From: Flavobacteriales bacterium
GTDB lineage: Bacteria > Bacteroidota > Bacteroidia > CAIKAF01
Direction of reading: 5' to 3'
Assembly: GCA_018401695.1 (NCBI GenBank)
Contig: JAGYKD010000002.1
Location: 62,001-126,000 of the forward strand
DNA length: 64,000 nt
Of the stretch, positions 25,147 to 36,063 are shown piece by piece. The number at the start of each line of letters is the position of its first letter. Position 1 is the first letter of the stretch. Below the pieces are notes generated by a model that saw only the letters and a program-made list of their open reading frames with translations, was not told where the DNA came from and made no database searches. A program made the position numbers and the translations under genes.

Positions 25147-28100
25147 ATGGCCTTTCAAAAAGATGCCAAAACCGGTAGCGACTTTTCTAAAATCGTAATC
25201 AGCCTTGCCTCTCCCGATCATATTCTGGAGCAAAGCCGAGGAGAAGTCACTAAACCCGAAACTATCAATTACCGGACCTTTAAACCCGAAAGGGACGGGC
25301 TCTTCTGCGAACGCATTTTCGGCCCTGTTAAAGACTGGCAATGCGCCTGCGGAAAATACAAAGGCATACGCTACAAAGGCATTGTGTGCGACCGTTGCGG
25401 TGTTGAAGTTACCGAGAAAAAGGTGCGCCGCGAACGCACCGGTCATATCATGCTCACAGTTCCTGTAGCGCATATATGGTATTTCCGTTCGCTGCCTAAC
25501 AAAATTGGCTTGTTGTTGGGTTTGCCTACCAAAAAGCTCGAATCCATTATCTACTACGAAAAGTATGTGGTGGTGCAACCCGGACCTAAAGCGGATTCTC
25601 TTGCAGTCTTGGATTTTCTTTCCGAGGAAGAATACTTGGATATCCTAGAAGAACTTCCCAAAGAAAATCAATTCCTCGACGATCACGACCCCAATAAGTT
25701 CGTGGCCAAAATGGGTGGGGAAGCCTTATACGATTTGCTCCAAAGGGTAGATTTGGACGATTTGTCCTACAAACTTCGTCACCAAGCCAACAACGAAACC
25801 TCTCAGCAAAGAAAGCAAGAGGCATTAAAAAGACTTCAGGTAGTTGAATCCTTTAGAGATGCCAACTCCAGAATGGAGAACCGACCCGAATGGATGGTTA
25901 TTAAGGTTATTCCAATCACTCCTCCAGACCTTAGGCCTTTAGTGCCATTGGACGGTGGACGATTCGCAACATCCGACCTAAATGACTTGTACCGAAGAGT
26001 TATTATTCGAAACAATCGTCTTAAGCGACTTATTGAAATTAAAGCCCCTGAGGTAATTCTGCGCAACGAAAAACGCATGCTCCAAGAAGCGGTTGACGCT
26101 TTGTTCGACAATTCGCGCAAGTCTTCGGCGGTTAAAACCGATGCCAACCGTCCGCTCAAGTCCTTGTCCGACTCACTTAAAGGCAAGCAAGGCCGTTTCC
26201 GCCAAAACCTATTAGGAAAGCGTGTAGATTATTCTGCACGTTCCGTGATTGTTGTGGGCCCCGAAATGAAGCTCCACGAATGCGGATTGCCTAAAGATAT
26301 GGCCGCCGAGCTCTTCAAACCTTTTGTGATTCGTAAGCTCATTCAACGCGGACTTGTTAAAACCGTTAAGTCCGCTAAGAAAATTGTTGATCGACGCGAT
26401 CCCGTCATTTGGGAGATCTTGGAAAGTGTGCTTAAAGGACACCCTGTGCTGCTTAACCGTGCACCAACTTTGCACCGCTTGGGCATACAGTCTTTCCAGC
26501 CTAAACTTATTGAAGGCAAAGCCATTCAATTGCACCCCCTGGCATGTACCGCATTCAACGCCGACTTTGACGGTGACCAAATGGCGGTTCACGTGCCCTT
26601 GGGCAATGCAGCCATCTTAGAAGCTCAAATTCTAATGTTGGGTGCACACAACATCATTAACCCCGCCAATGGTGCCCCTATTGCTGTTCCTTCGCAGGAT
26701 ATGGTACTTGGTCTTTATTACATTACCAAGAATCGTAAGCACACCGAGGAATACCCTGTACGGGGAGAAGGTTTAACTTTCTACGGCCCCGAGGAAGTAA
26801 TCATTGCCTACAATGAGGGTAGGGTAGACCTTCATGCCGAAATCAAAGTGAAGGTGAATGTCCGGCAAGCCGATGGAAGCCTTAAAAATGAACTCTTGGA
26901 TACCACGGTAGGTCGTGTGCTCTTTAATGAGGTAGTGCCTCAAGGTACAGGCTTCATTAATGAATTGCTTACCAAGAAATCTTTGCGTGACATTATTGGG
27001 CGCATCTTTAAGCAAACCAATATGGCTACCACCGCTAAATTCTTGGATGAGATTAAGCGTCTTGGTTTCCAAATGGCATTTAAAGGAGGACTTTCCTTCC
27101 TAATCGATGACTTGGTAATCCCTGAAGAAAAAGTTGAGCTTATTAATGATGCTCAATCTCAGGTAGAGGAGGTGTGGAGCAACTACAACATGGGCTTTAT
27201 TACCAACAACGAACGCTACAACCAAATCATTGATATTTGGACACACACCAACAGTAAGCTGACTCAAATCCTCATGAAACAAATCAGTGAGGACAAACAA
27301 GGCTTCAACCCGGTGTACATGATGCTCCACTCCGGTGCAAGGGGTTCTAAAGAACAAATTCGCCAGCTTTGCGGCATGCGTGGTCTTATGGCTAAGCCAC
27401 AAAAATCCGGCGACACCGGAAATGAAATTATCGAGAACCCCATCCTTTCTAACTTTAAAGAGGGTCTTTCTATTCTCGAGTATTTCATCTCGACCCACGG
27501 TGCCCGTAAAGGATTGGCCGATACCGCCCTAAAAACCGCCGATGCCGGATACCTTACTCGGCGCTTAGTAGACGTTGCTCAGGATGTTATAATCACTGAA
27601 GAGGATTGCGCTACCCTCCGTGGACTGCAAATGACAGCCCTCAAAATCAACGATGAAGTGGTGGAATCGCTCCATGACCGAATCCTTGGCAGAGTTTCAT
27701 TGAATGAAGTAATTCACCCCAATACCGGTGAAGTACTTATTGAGGCAGGTCAAGAAATCGACGAAGAGTTGGCCGCTAAAGTGGATCAATCGCCCATCGA
27801 AATGGTGGAAATTCGTTCTGTACTTACCTGCGAAACCAAACGCGGTGTCTGCAGTGCCTGCTACGGTAGAAACCTATCCAGCGGTAATATGGTGCAGCGG
27901 GGTGAGGCCGTTGGTGTTATCGCCGCTCAATCCATCGGTGAACCCGGTACTCAGCTTACCTTGCGTACTTTCCACGTAGGTGGTGTGGCTGGGGGCATTG
28001 CCTCACAATCCAAATTGGTAGCCAAATACGACGGTAAACTCGAAATTGACGAACTCCGTACCGTAGACCATAGCTCCCCGGATGGCGAATCCAAAACTGT

Positions 28101-29469
28101 TGTTATCGGTCGCTCTGCTGAAATGCGTTTGGTCGATAAAAATACCGGTATCGTACTTACTACAAGTAATATACCCTACGGTTCCACCCTCTACGTCAAG
28201 GAAGGCGATCTCGTTAACAAAGGCGACATCATCTGCGATTGGGACCCTTGGAACGCTGTTATCATCTCCGAATTCGAAGGTAAAGTCGACTTTGAAAATA
28301 TCGAAGCAGGCGTTACTTACCGCGATGAGCAAGACGAACAAACCGGATTTACCGAAAAAGTTATTACCGAGCGCCGAGACAAAACCAAAAACCCCATCAT
28401 TCGGGTATTGGATAAAAAAGGCGAGGTCTTGCGGTCTTACTCGCTTCCTACTGGTGCACATATCATGGTAGAAAACGGGGCAAAGGTGGAATCCGGAAAA
28501 GTATTGGTTAAAATTCCACGGAGCTCTGGAAAAACCGGCGATATCACCGGTGGTTTGCCTAGAGTTACCGAGCTTTTTGAAGCCCGTAACCCAAGCAACC
28601 CTGCTGTAGTTAGTGAAATCGATGGATTGGTAAGCTTTGGGAAAATAAAACGAGGTAACCGGGAAATTGAAATTACCTCACGGACCGAGGAAGTTAAAAA
28701 ATACCTGGTTTCTCTTAGCAAACACATTCTTGTTCAGGAAAACGATTTCGTGAAGGCCGGTCAACCCCTTACCGACGGTGCCACCACTCCTTCCGACATC
28801 TTGGCCATCAAAGGCCCAACCGCTGTTCAAGAATACTTGGTAAATGAAATCCAAGAAGTTTACCGTCTTCAAGGCGTGAAAATCAACGATAAGCATTTCG
28901 AAGTGATTGTACGCCAAATGATGAAGAAGGTTGAAATTCTTGATTCAGGGGATACCAGCTTGCTTGAGAATGCCTTGGTGAACAAGGTGGAGTTCATGGA
29001 GAAAAACGACGCCATCTTTGGTCATAAAGTGGTTACCGAACCTGGAGACTCTTCGGAACTAAAGGCCGGTCAAATCATTACAGCTCGTCGTTTGCGCGAC
29101 GAAAACAGTGCCCTTAAGCGCAAAGACGCTAAATTGGTGGAGGCCCGCGATGCCATTGCGGCAACATCAAACCCCATTCTGCAGGGCATTACCCGGGCTT
29201 CTTTGCAAACCGATAGCTGGATTTCCGCCGCGTCTTTCCAAGAGACCACCAAGGTCTTGAACGAGGCTGCGGTAAGCGCCAAGCAAGACTTCCTCGAAGG
29301 ACTCAAAGAGAACGTTATCGTAGGACACTTAATTCCTGCCGGTACCGGACTTAAGGCCTATCGCAAACCAGTGGTTTACCACCGCGACGATTACGAGCGC
29401 ATGGCTCAGCAAGAAGAACAAGCAGCACCCGCTAAGCGTGAACGCAGCCGTTCTGTGGTTGAGGAATAA
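25147..29469 (+). CDS. rpoC: RNA polymerase beta' subunit
   Basis: The 1440-residue subunit holds the active-site motif [15 protein letters not shown], the N-terminal zinc site ([20 protein letters not shown]) and the second zinc site ([20 protein letters not shown]). The C-terminus ends in a charged tail ([12 protein letters not shown]). The length and order of domains are normal for Bacteroidota. A strong terminator follows. Confidence 0.99.
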   Translation: MAFQKDAKTGSDFSKIVISLASPDHILEQSRGEVTKPETINYRTFKPERDGLFCERIFGPVKDWQCACGKYKGIRYKGIVCDRCGVEVTEKKVRRERTGHIMLTVPVAHIWYFRSLPNKIGLLLGLPTKKLESIIYYEKYVVVQPGPKADSLAVLDFLSEEEYLDILEELPKENQFLDDHDPNKFVAKMGGEALYDLLQRVDLDDLSYKLRHQANNETSQQRKQEALKRLQVVESFRDANSRMENRPEWMVIKVIPITPPDLRPLVPLDGGRFATSDLNDLYRRVIIRNNRLKRLIEIKAPEVILRNEKRMLQEAVDALFDNSRKSSAVKTDANRPLKSLSDSLKGKQGRFRQNLLGKRVDYSARSVIVVGPEMKLHECGLPKDMAAELFKPFVIRKLIQRGLVKTVKSAKKIVDRRDPVIWEILESVLKGHPVLLNRAPTLHRLGIQSFQPKLIEGKAIQLHPLACTAFNADFDGDQMAVHVPLGNAAILEAQILMLGAHNIINPANGAPIAVPSQDMVLGLYYITKNRKHTEEYPVRGEGLTFYGPEEVIIAYNEGRVDLHAEIKVKVNVRQADGSLKNELLDTTVGRVLFNEVVPQGTGFINELLTKKSLRDIIGRIFKQTNMATTAKFLDEIKRLGFQMAFKGGLSFLIDDLVIPEEKVELINDAQSQVEEVWSNYNMGFITNNERYNQIIDIWTHTNSKLTQILMKQISEDKQGFNPVYMMLHSGARGSKEQIRQLCGMRGLMAKPQKSGDTGNEIIENPILSNFKEGLSILEYFISTHGARKGLADTALKTADAGYLTRRLVDVAQDVIITEEDCATLRGLQMTALKINDEVVESLHDRILGRVSLNEVIHPNTGEVLIEAGQEIDEELAAKVDQSPIEMVEIRSVLTCETKRGVCSACYGRNLSSGNMVQRGEAVGVIAAQSIGEPGTQLTLRTFHVGGVAGGIASQSKLVAKYDGKLEIDELRTVDHSSPDGESKTVVIGRSAEMRLVDKNTGIVLTTSNIPYGSTLYVKEGDLVNKGDIICDWDPWNAVIISEFEGKVDFENIEAGVTYRDEQDEQTGFTEKVITERRDKTKNPIIRVLDKKGEVLRSYSLPTGAHIMVENGAKVESGKVLVKIPRSSGKTGDITGGLPRVTELFEARNPSNPAVVSEIDGLVSFGKIKRGNREIEITSRTEEVKKYLVSLSKHILVQENDFVKAGQPLTDGATTPSDILAIKGPTAVQEYLVNEIQEVYRLQGVKINDKHFEVIVRQMMKKVEILDSGDTSLLENALVNKVEFMEKNDAIFGHKVVTEPGDSSELKAGQIITARRLRDENSALKRKDAKLVEARDAIAATSNPILQGITRASLQTDSWISAASFQETTKVLNEAAVSAKQDFLEGLKENVIVGHLIPAGTGLKAYRKPVVYHRDDYERMAQQEEQAAPAKRERSRSVVEE

Positions 29470-29494
29470 TTGCACACCCAATAATACAATTTCA

Positions 29495-29528
29495 AAAGGC
29501 TTTTCCATCCGGAAAAGCCTTTTTTTTC
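29495..29528 (+). terminator. Terminator after rpoC
   Basis: AAGGCTTTTCC and GGAAAAGCCTT form an 11-bp stem with a 4-nt loop followed by T residues. It ends the rplKAJL-rpoBC transcription unit. Confidence 0.93.
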
Positions 29529-29533
29529 TTTAG

Positions 29534-29758
29534 GGCCTAGATTCCAATCCAAGTTCATCATCCTATCCGGACCTTGTTCCGGCTAGCCAAGCCTATGTTC
29601 GTTTGGATGCATCTACAATAGAAGTGTTCTACCTTCAGTTGATGATCAATTCAATAAAGGCTTTACCCGGTTTCCTCCAACAAACGCAGGCTTGGCCGGG
29701 CCTCCCTTGGGGTCCGGGTACATATACCTCTACCATAGCGTAGGGGAGGCCATTCTAT
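29534..29758. repeat. GC-rich intergenic repeat, copy 1 (diverged)
   Basis: The start (GGGCCTAGATTCC ... ATCCTAT ... CCTTGTTCCGGCTAGCC) and end (CTCTACCATAGCGTAGGGGA then GGCCATTCT) align with the repeats at 38735-38935 and 41156-41337. The middle is diverged. No gene is visible between the rpoC terminator and 30300. Confidence 0.6.
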
Positions 29759-29793
29759 TAAATTCGTTTACCCTATCTGGACCTTTGCATTTT

Positions 29794-29988
29794 GAGACCG
29801 TTGAGGCGTTGTGTTTTCAAGGTTTTTGAATGCGGACCTTAGCGTTGGTGCGAATTAAGGCACGGTCTAATTGAAAGCCCCCTGACGCTTCGGTCAGGAT
29901 AAAATACTTGAGGTTTGCCCGTAACGCAAACCCTGACGCTGCGGTCAGGACAGGATCGCCGCCAGAATAGCAACGCCTCAACGGTCTC
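29794..29988. mobile_element. MITE-like element, copy C (195 bp)
   Basis: The ends are GAGACCGTTGAGGCGTTG and its exact reverse complement. Perfect 5-bp direct repeats ATTTT flank it at 29789-29793 and 29989-29993, as expected for a transposition target duplication. The interior shares TTTTCAAGG, GCGAATTAAGGC, AACGCAAA and GCCGCCAGAATAGC with the other copies. It has two insertions relative to the 143-bp copies, each centred on an 18-bp CCTGACGC palindrome. It encodes no protein. Confidence 0.85.
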
Positions 29989-30016
29989 ATTTTTGAGGTC
30001 TTTGGCGATTAATTGT

Positions 30017-30122
30017 ACTTGTGCAGCTCTCCGAGCCCACCCAAGGCAAAGATCGCCATTCCTCCACAGCAAGCCGTTTATTAAACGATTATAAACGTTA
30101 GGGCTCAGAAAATGCAGGGTTC
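30017..30122. repeat. 106-bp direct repeat, copy 1
   Basis: This segment is identical to 30219-30324, offset by 202 bp. It ends with the sequence that in the second copy encodes the last eight codons of the di-haem peroxidase (NPAFSEP and stop on the minus strand). A diverged relative lies near 39057-39145. Confidence 0.9.
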
Positions 30123-30218
30123 CGTTCCTCGGACCTTAACGCGTTAAGAAGGTTTGTAAGGTCTCAAATTTCTCCGTTTTTGGCCTTGAATTTTTTGGAG
30201 TCTTTGGCGGTTCATTTC

Positions 30219-30324
30219 ACTTGTGCAGCTCTCCGAGCCCACCCAAGGCAAAGATCGCCATTCCTCCACAGCAAGCCGTTTATTAAACGATTATAAACGT
30301 TAGGGCTCAGAAAATGCAGGGTTC
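30219..30324. repeat. 106-bp direct repeat, copy 2
   Basis: Identical to 30017-30122. It covers the 3' end of the peroxidase gene and its downstream flank, including the small palindrome CGTTTAT...ATAAACG. The upstream 12 or so bases of both copies (TCTTTGGCG) are also similar. Confidence 0.9.
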
Positions 30325-31349
30325 TGCACAAACTCCTCGTCGGTAAGTGCTTCCATAAAGGCTATGAGCGCATCAATATCCTCTGTACTTAAATTTAGTC
30401 CTGTTCCCACATGCTTCATCAATGGATCTACCGTAGAGGAGGGATGCCCGCCCATATTGTAATGATCCATTACTTCCCTCAAATCGGAGTGGCGACCGTC
30501 GTGCATATAAGGCGCAGTTAGAGCAATGTTTCGTAGAGTAGGCACTTTAAATTGCCCTATGTTGAATGGATTGCCGCTCACGGCACCCAAACCGGAATCT
30601 TGCATGGCCCCCTCCGGATCCAGTCCGTTATTCATAAACGAATTGGTGGTAAACAAAAAGCGCTCTTCAAAAGGGTGGCAATGGAAACAATCGCCCTCTT
30701 CGGTGCGAAACAGGTCAAAGCCTCTTAACTCTAAAGTGGAAAGTTGCCCCTCTCCTCGGATAAATTGGTCAAATTTGGAATTTCCGGAAATCAGGGTGCG
30801 TAAAAATTGAGCCAAGGCTTTGGCCACATGGGTAGAATCAAAGGTATAGGTACCAAAGGCATCGTAGAACATGCCCCGGTAGGCTTTGTCGGCCTGTAAG
30901 CGGGCTACTGCATCGGTCCATGAAAGATCCATTTCTATGGGATTGGGCACCGGTTCCAGCAGTTGTTCTTCGAGGCTAAAGGCTCTGCCGTCCCAAAACA
31001 TACGGTTTCCATAAGCCAGATTGATTAATGCCATGGAATTACGGGTACCGCTTTGGTTGTCGACACCTATGCTAAATTGCTTAGGGTCCGAAAAGCTTTT
31101 ATTTTGAGGATGACAGGAGGCACAAGAGATGGAAAAATCTCTACTGAGCATGGGTTCGTAAAACAAATTTCTGCCAAGTTTTACGCCTTCTTCCGTTAAG
31201 GGGTTTGAGGCAGGAATGGGGGGAGGGCTAAAGTGTTCCGGAATTTGAAGTGTGTAGGGTGTGGCTTGGTGAGGAATACCGGGGTTTTCATTTTCTTCGC
31301 TGCACGAAAACAGCAGCAAAACCACACCGAACCACCAACAAAGCTTCAT
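30300..31349 (-). CDS. Di-haem cytochrome-c peroxidase (MauG/CcpA family), lipoprotein
   Basis: The 349-residue product starts with a lipoprotein signal (VLLLFSC) and has two CxxCH haem sites: SCASCHPQNKSF and DCFHCHPFEERF. The PxLRNIALTAPYMHDGR motif is the calcium/haem-interface signature of bacterial cytochrome-c peroxidases. It likely reduces H2O2 in the periplasm with electrons from c-type cytochromes. An ATG 9 codons upstream exists, but the chosen start gives a proper signal peptide. The 3' end lies in a duplicated 106-bp segment. Confidence 0.9.
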   Translation of the reverse strand: MKLCWWFGVVLLLFSCSEENENPGIPHQATPYTLQIPEHFSPPPIPASNPLTEEGVKLGRNLFYEPMLSRDFSISCASCHPQNKSFSDPKQFSIGVDNQSGTRNSMALINLAYGNRMFWDGRAFSLEEQLLEPVPNPIEMDLSWTDAVARLQADKAYRGMFYDAFGTYTFDSTHVAKALAQFLRTLISGNSKFDQFIRGEGQLSTLELRGFDLFRTEEGDCFHCHPFEERFLFTTNSFMNNGLDPEGAMQDSGLGAVSGNPFNIGQFKVPTLRNIALTAPYMHDGRHSDLREVMDHYNMGGHPSSTVDPLMKHVGTGLNLSTEDIDALIAFMEALTDEEFVQNPAFSEP

Positions 31350-31390
31350 TCTATAAAGATAGCAAATTCCATTCAAGTTGTTTAGTCGTT

Positions 31391-31921
31391 TTAATAAATG
31401 GTGCGGGCTTCGCGTTTGATTAAGTCAATGGCTTTTTGGGTAGGCAATTCATCAATTTCCATGGCCAATTCCAAAATAGTTTTGGAGAGCTCAATAGCAG
31501 GAGCATCTGCCGGGACTTTAGTAGCGGCGATGTTTATGAGCTTTACGGATTCCTCTTTGGCTTTTTTTACGGCTTCCCAGGCTCCTCTTGACATATAGAT
31601 TTGCTGGGTTAGGTTGTGTTCGTATTCGCTACGGATGTTTTGAATAAGCTGACTTTGAAATTGTTTGGCTTGCATACCCGGTTTGTTGAGGCGCATCACC
31701 AAATGGTTAGGGCTTATGCGGTCTAGAAGCAAAACCACGCGTTCGTAGGCTTGTAAGCGGGTGGGGGTAACGCTTTGCTGATTTAGGCGGCGGATTTCGA
31801 GCTGGGATTTTTGCCATTGTTGCTCAAAGAACTGTTTTTGGATAAGGAAAACGGCGATAAATGCCACAATAGAGGGGAGGGTATATTTTATAACCTCAAG
31901 AAACACGTAGGAAGCTTCCAT
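31391..31921 (-). CDS. Uncharacterised membrane-anchored protein
   Basis: The 176-residue product has one N-terminal membrane helix (YTLPSIVAFIAVFLIQ) followed by a coiled-coil-like, charged cytoplasmic part with RLQAYERVVLLLDRISPNHL and a helix-rich C-terminus. I recognise the pattern as a conserved Bacteroidota protein of unknown function but cannot name it. The start at 31921 is preferred because the upstream extension of 21 residues adds a second hydrophobic run of poor quality. It lies 41 nt upstream of the peroxidase gene and may be co-transcribed with it. Confidence 0.65.
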   Translation of the reverse strand: MEASYVFLEVIKYTLPSIVAFIAVFLIQKQFFEQQWQKSQLEIRRLNQQSVTPTRLQAYERVVLLLDRISPNHLVMRLNKPGMQAKQFQSQLIQNIRSEYEHNLTQQIYMSRGAWEAVKKAKEESVKLINIAATKVPADAPAIELSKTILELAMEIDELPTQKAIDLIKREARTIY

Positions 31922-32228
31922 ACTAGTTTTGCGCTTAATTCGAGAAAGTAAAAGTAGCAAAATCCCGAACGTTGGAGCAAGCACTTATATTGTACAAGGG
32001 CGAGGGCGGAGGTGGATGCCCCTGTGCTTGGTGAGGCTATGACTGACGGCTTTGGGCGCGGCAGGCCACAGGACTGACCCGACCAAAGCCAGACAGGCAA
32101 GCCTACCCAAGTGCAGGGCAGGAGCCGTAGACCGGTGGCGGCTATAGCCTTGGCCTGCGGGTGCCACGCCCCCAAAGAAAAAGCCTAAGGATGAAGCTTT
32201 CCGTTTGGGAATTTAGTAGTATTGCCTT
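31922..32228. other. GC-rich intergenic segment upstream of the aminotransferase
   Basis: From about 31990 to 32175 the sequence is GC-rich (GGGCGCGGCAGGCCACAGGAC and similar) and unlike the flanking genes. I see no gene, no TIRs, and no clear alignment to the other repeats. A promoter for the aminotransferase gene is expected near 32200 but no consensus match is convincing. Confidence 0.45.
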
Positions 32229-33437
32229 ATGAAATCTGCGAAACAGCGTTGGACCGCACAGCGCGTGCTGGATATGTCCGAGTCGGAGACTTTGGCCATG
32301 GCGCGCAAAAGCCGTGAATTGCAGGCTGCGGGCAAGAATATCATCAATTTGTCGCTGGGGGAACCTGATTTTGATACTCCCGATTTTATTAAAAAGGCGG
32401 CTATTCGGGCCATTGAGGAAAACTATTCGCATTATACCCCTGTGCCCGGCTATGCCGATTTGTTGGAGGCTATTTCGCGGAAGTTTAAGCGCGATAACCA
32501 ATTGGAATACCAAAGCAATCAAATAGTTGTATCTACCGGTGCAAAGCAAAGCATTGCCAATTTATGTTTGGCGGTGCTTAATCCGGGCGATGAGGTAGTG
32601 GTTCCGGCGCCCTACTGGGTCAGTTACCGCGAAATCATTCGTTTGGCCGGTGCAGTGGCCGTGCCGGTACTGGCCGGTGTAGCACAGGATTTTAAGGTTT
32701 CTGCAGAGCAGTTGCGTGAGGCACTAAGCCCCAAAACCAAAATGCTCTTATTTAGCAATCCTTGCAATCCCACAGGAGCCGCTTACAGCAACGAAGAACT
32801 GGAAGCTTGGGCCCAAGTGCTGCGCGATTATCCTAATGTGTTGGTGGTTTCAGACGAAATTTACGAGCGCATTCGATTTGAGGGAAGCCACCAAAGCATG
32901 GCGGCATTTGAGGGGATGTATGAAAGAACAGTTACCATAAATGGTTTAAGCAAGGGTTTTGCGATGACCGGGTGGCGATTGGGTTATTTAGCGGGCCCGA
33001 CGGAAATAGCCGCCGCTTGCAGCAAAGTGCAAGGACAGCTTACTTCGGCCACATGCAGCATTAGTCAACGGGCTGCGATTGCCGCCTTGGATGCCACCGA
33101 AGAAGCTACGGCCTATATGGTGGAGGCCTTTAAAAATCGCCGCGATTTGATGCATCCCCTGTTGTTGGAAATACCCGGTTGGGAAGTTCCGTTGCCGCCC
33201 GGGGCTTTTTATTTTTTTCCGGAGGTAAGCCATTATTTTGGTAAAGTTTTTGGTAACACCCCAATAAATGATGCTAATGACTTGTGCATGGTATTGTTGG
33301 AAGAAGGTGGGGTGGCCACCGTACCCGGCGATGCGTTTGGCATGCCGGGTTGTCTTAGGCTTTCGTATGCCACCGACGAAGCTACTTTGCGTGAGGCCGT
33401 GCGCCGCATACGGGAAACCTTAGCTTTATGCCGGTAA
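32229..33437 (+). CDS. PLP-dependent aminotransferase (aspartate aminotransferase type)
   Basis: The 402-residue class I aminotransferase has the N-terminal NLSLGEPDFDTPDF signature, VPAPYWVSY, FSNPCNPTGAAYS, VSDEIYE and the PLP lysine in NGLSKGFAMTGWRLGYLAGP, and the C-terminal RLSYA arginine for the alpha-carboxylate. It probably makes aspartate or aromatic amino acids from oxaloacetate or a similar keto acid. An internal ATG 15 codons in is an alternative start. It overlaps the following TrkH gene by 10 nt. Confidence 0.9.
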   Translation: MKSAKQRWTAQRVLDMSESETLAMARKSRELQAAGKNIINLSLGEPDFDTPDFIKKAAIRAIEENYSHYTPVPGYADLLEAISRKFKRDNQLEYQSNQIVVSTGAKQSIANLCLAVLNPGDEVVVPAPYWVSYREIIRLAGAVAVPVLAGVAQDFKVSAEQLREALSPKTKMLLFSNPCNPTGAAYSNEELEAWAQVLRDYPNVLVVSDEIYERIRFEGSHQSMAAFEGMYERTVTINGLSKGFAMTGWRLGYLAGPTEIAAACSKVQGQLTSATCSISQRAAIAALDATEEATAYMVEAFKNRRDLMHPLLLEIPGWEVPLPPGAFYFFPEVSHYFGKVFGNTPINDANDLCMVLLEEGGVATVPGDAFGMPGCLRLSYATDEATLREAVRRIRETLALCR

Positions 33438-35272
33438 AAGCCTTAATTCGAGCGCTGAGGGAGCGGATCAATGTCCGTATTTACTCCTCCAAGCAGCGGG
33501 TCATAAACCTTTTGCGTGGCTTACGTTTTTTGGTTTCTTTTGGCATGATTGGCCTGTTGGTTTATGTGCATGGTTTTCCCAACTCTGCGCTTAGTTTTGA
33601 GACTTACCAATGGTGGATAAGCGGTAGTTTTTTATTTTTTATTGTTAGCTTTTTAATTCGGCTATTTTTTGATTTTGAACCGGGAAGATTTCTGCGGGGC
33701 AACTGGTTGGAGGGCAGCTTGCTGTTGGTGGTGACAGCCGATTTGGTTAGTCGAATTATTTATCAAAAGCCCTTGATTGCGCATTTCATGGCTAATTTGC
33801 CCGCCGAAGCGGCCAGTCAGGTGTTTTTTGTGTTTTCTCAACTGGTGCTTTTGTTGATTGTGCTGTTGGAATTAGGCAAGTTTTCGCAGCGTTTGTCGGT
33901 GCTTAAGCTCAATCCCTCCTTGTTGTTTGTAGGGAGCTTTTTGCTCTTGATTGGAGTTGGCACCGGCTTGCTCATGTTGCCGGCAATGACACAAGCACAG
34001 GTCTCCATGCCCTTTTTGGATGCCTTGTTCACCTCTGTCAGTGCCTCTTGCGTCACCGGATTGATTGTGGTGGATACGGCCACCTATTTTTCGATGAAAG
34101 GTCAATTGGTGATTTTGGTACTGATTCAATTGGGAGGCTTAAACATTATTTCTTTTGCCAGCTTTTTTGGGACTTTTTTGCGAAGAGGGATGGGTATTCG
34201 CCAGCAGCGCATGATTAAGGATTTTATGAGCTATGACTCCTTAAACAGCACCCGAAGTTTGCTTAAGCGGGTTATCGTGTTTACGCTGCTTTTTGAGAGT
34301 TTGGGTGCGGCCTATATTTTTTTAACCTGGGATCCATCGGTTCCTTTTGCACATGCCGGAGAACGTTTGTTCCACAGCGTGTTTCATTCCATTTCGGCCT
34401 TTAACAATGCCGGTTTTAGCACCTTTACCGGAGGCATGTTTGAACCGGGAGTGCGCAACAGCTACATCCTGCATTTGGGCATTGCTGCTTTGGTATTTTT
34501 TGGAGGTATTGGAATAACCGTGTTGAACGATTTGTTTGACCCGGTGCGTATGCGTAGGCGCTTGCGTGAGCCTTGGCGCCGCTTGGAGCCGGGGAGTCGC
34601 TTGGCTTTGTACACCAGTTTGCTGCTGTTGGTGGCGGGTGCCTTGGTTTTTGGTTTGGTAGAGGCTCGAAATCCTGCCCAGTTGGTAGAAGGAGGTTTTA
34701 GGCAACAAAACTGGTTTGAACAAACCATTACCGCTGTTTTTCAAAGTATGATTACGCGTACTGCCGGATTTAACACCACGGATATTGGCATTTTAGCCAC
34801 CCCGACCTTACTCTTTTTTATTTTCCTCATGTTTATTGGTGCCGGGAGTGGCGGTACCGGTGGGGGGGTAAAAACCTCTACTTTTTCCGTGATTTTTTTG
34901 TCTGCCTTGAGCACCATACGCGGAAAGCGATTGGTCGAAATTTACCGGCATACCATTTCTTCTGAGTTGTTGAATAAAGCCTTTTCTATTTTCTTGTTTT
35001 CGGTTTCCGTAATATTTGCCGGCTTGTTTGTGCTCACCTTTACAGAGCCCGACGTTCCTTTTTTGCAATTGCTTTTTGAAGAGGTTTCGGCTTTTGCTAC
35101 CGTGGGCTTGAGTACCGGAATCACCTCTGACTTATCTGAAGCCGGTCGGCTGGTGCTTATGGTTTCTATGTTTTTGGGTAGGGTAGGTGTGCTGACTTTG
35201 GCCGTGGCCGTGAGCCGCAAAGCCATTACCAACAATTATAAGTACCCCGATGCCTACCTAATGTTGGGTTAA
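33428..35272 (+). CDS. TrkH/KtrB-type potassium uptake channel
   Basis: The 614-residue membrane protein has the four P-loop half-repeats of the SKT superfamily: SVSASCVTGLIVVDT, ISAFNNAGFSTF, TRTAGFNTTDIG, and ATVGLSTGIT, each with the selectivity glycine. It takes up K+ with a cytoplasmic regulatory subunit (TrkA/KtrA), which is not found in this window. It begins inside the aminotransferase gene (10-nt overlap). Confidence 0.92.
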   Translation: MPVKALIRALRERINVRIYSSKQRVINLLRGLRFLVSFGMIGLLVYVHGFPNSALSFETYQWWISGSFLFFIVSFLIRLFFDFEPGRFLRGNWLEGSLLLVVTADLVSRIIYQKPLIAHFMANLPAEAASQVFFVFSQLVLLLIVLLELGKFSQRLSVLKLNPSLLFVGSFLLLIGVGTGLLMLPAMTQAQVSMPFLDALFTSVSASCVTGLIVVDTATYFSMKGQLVILVLIQLGGLNIISFASFFGTFLRRGMGIRQQRMIKDFMSYDSLNSTRSLLKRVIVFTLLFESLGAAYIFLTWDPSVPFAHAGERLFHSVFHSISAFNNAGFSTFTGGMFEPGVRNSYILHLGIAALVFFGGIGITVLNDLFDPVRMRRRLREPWRRLEPGSRLALYTSLLLLVAGALVFGLVEARNPAQLVEGGFRQQNWFEQTITAVFQSMITRTAGFNTTDIGILATPTLLFFIFLMFIGAGSGGTGGGVKTSTFSVIFLSALSTIRGKRLVEIYRHTISSELLNKAFSIFLFSVSVIFAGLFVLTFTEPDVPFLQLLFEEVSAFATVGLSTGITSDLSEAGRLVLMVSMFLGRVGVLTLAVAVSRKAITNNYKYPDAYLMLG

Positions 35273-35343
35273 TGGCGGCAATTGCTGCGAAGCTTGTATC
35301 TTTGCCCACCTCAACATTCCGCAATTCCTCTTGTTAAGTTCAC

Positions 35344-36063
35344 GTGCAAGTAAAACCATACGACCGCGAAGGGTCAAAAAAAGAACAAGTAGCCGAAATG
35401 TTCGATAATATTTCCGGCCGCTACGATGCCTTAAACCGCATCCTTAGCATGGGAATTGATATCCGGTGGCGCAATAGGGTGATGCGTGAGGTAGCCCGGC
35501 AGGCTCCAAACAATCTATTAGATGTAGCCACAGGAACCGGCGACTTGGTGCTGGCTCTGGCCAAAGTAGTGCCCGGGCCTTTGGTTGGTTTGGACCTTTC
35601 GCCGGGAATGCTCGAAAAAGGCAAACAAAAGGTACAACGAAGCCGTTTTCATGCACGCATTGAAATGATGGTGGGCGATAGCGAAAATTTGCCCTTCGAA
35701 TCCGATAGTTTTGATGCGGTAAGCGTGGCTTTTGGCGTTAGAAATTTTGAAAACCTCGAAGCAGGTCTTGCCGAAATGCAGCGGGTCACCCGCCCCGGAG
35801 GTATGGTGTATGTTTTGGAGTTTAGCAAACCCAAAAATCGGCTCTTTTCTAAGGTTTACCTCACCTATTTTAAGCATGTATTGCCCCGTTTGGGCAAGCT
35901 GATTAGTGGAGATGCCTCTGCATATACCTATTTGCCTGAAAGTGTGCAGGCATTTCCGGATGGCGATGCCTTTTTGGCTTGTTTGCATGAGGCAGGGTAC
36001 AAAGAAGGCCGCTCTATTCCTTTAACGGGAGGCATTGCCACCCTTTATGTGGCTAAAAAATAA
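35344..36063 (+). CDS. ubiE: Demethylmenaquinone/ubiquinone methyltransferase
   Basis: The 239-residue class I methyltransferase has the MenG/UbiE signature RYDALNRILSMGIDIRWR followed by DVATGTGDLVLAL and GLDLSPGML. It makes menaquinone from demethylmenaquinone. The start is GTG at 35344. A TATCTTTG -7-like box lies at 35297-35304. The stop is directly before the porT-like ATG, a known gene order in Flavobacteriia. Confidence 0.95.
   Translation: MQVKPYDREGSKKEQVAEMFDNISGRYDALNRILSMGIDIRWRNRVMREVARQAPNNLLDVATGTGDLVLALAKVVPGPLVGLDLSPGMLEKGKQKVQRSRFHARIEMMVGDSENLPFESDSFDAVSVAFGVRNFENLEAGLAEMQRVTRPGGMVYVLEFSKPKNRLFSKVYLTYFKHVLPRLGKLISGDASAYTYLPESVQAFPDGDAFLACLHEAGYKEGRSIPLTGGIATLYVAKK

Noticed and set aside
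31888-32175. Frames in the GC-rich region before the aminotransferase
   Set aside because: They have no recognisable motif and biased Arg/Ala/Pro composition typical of GC-rich noncoding sequence.
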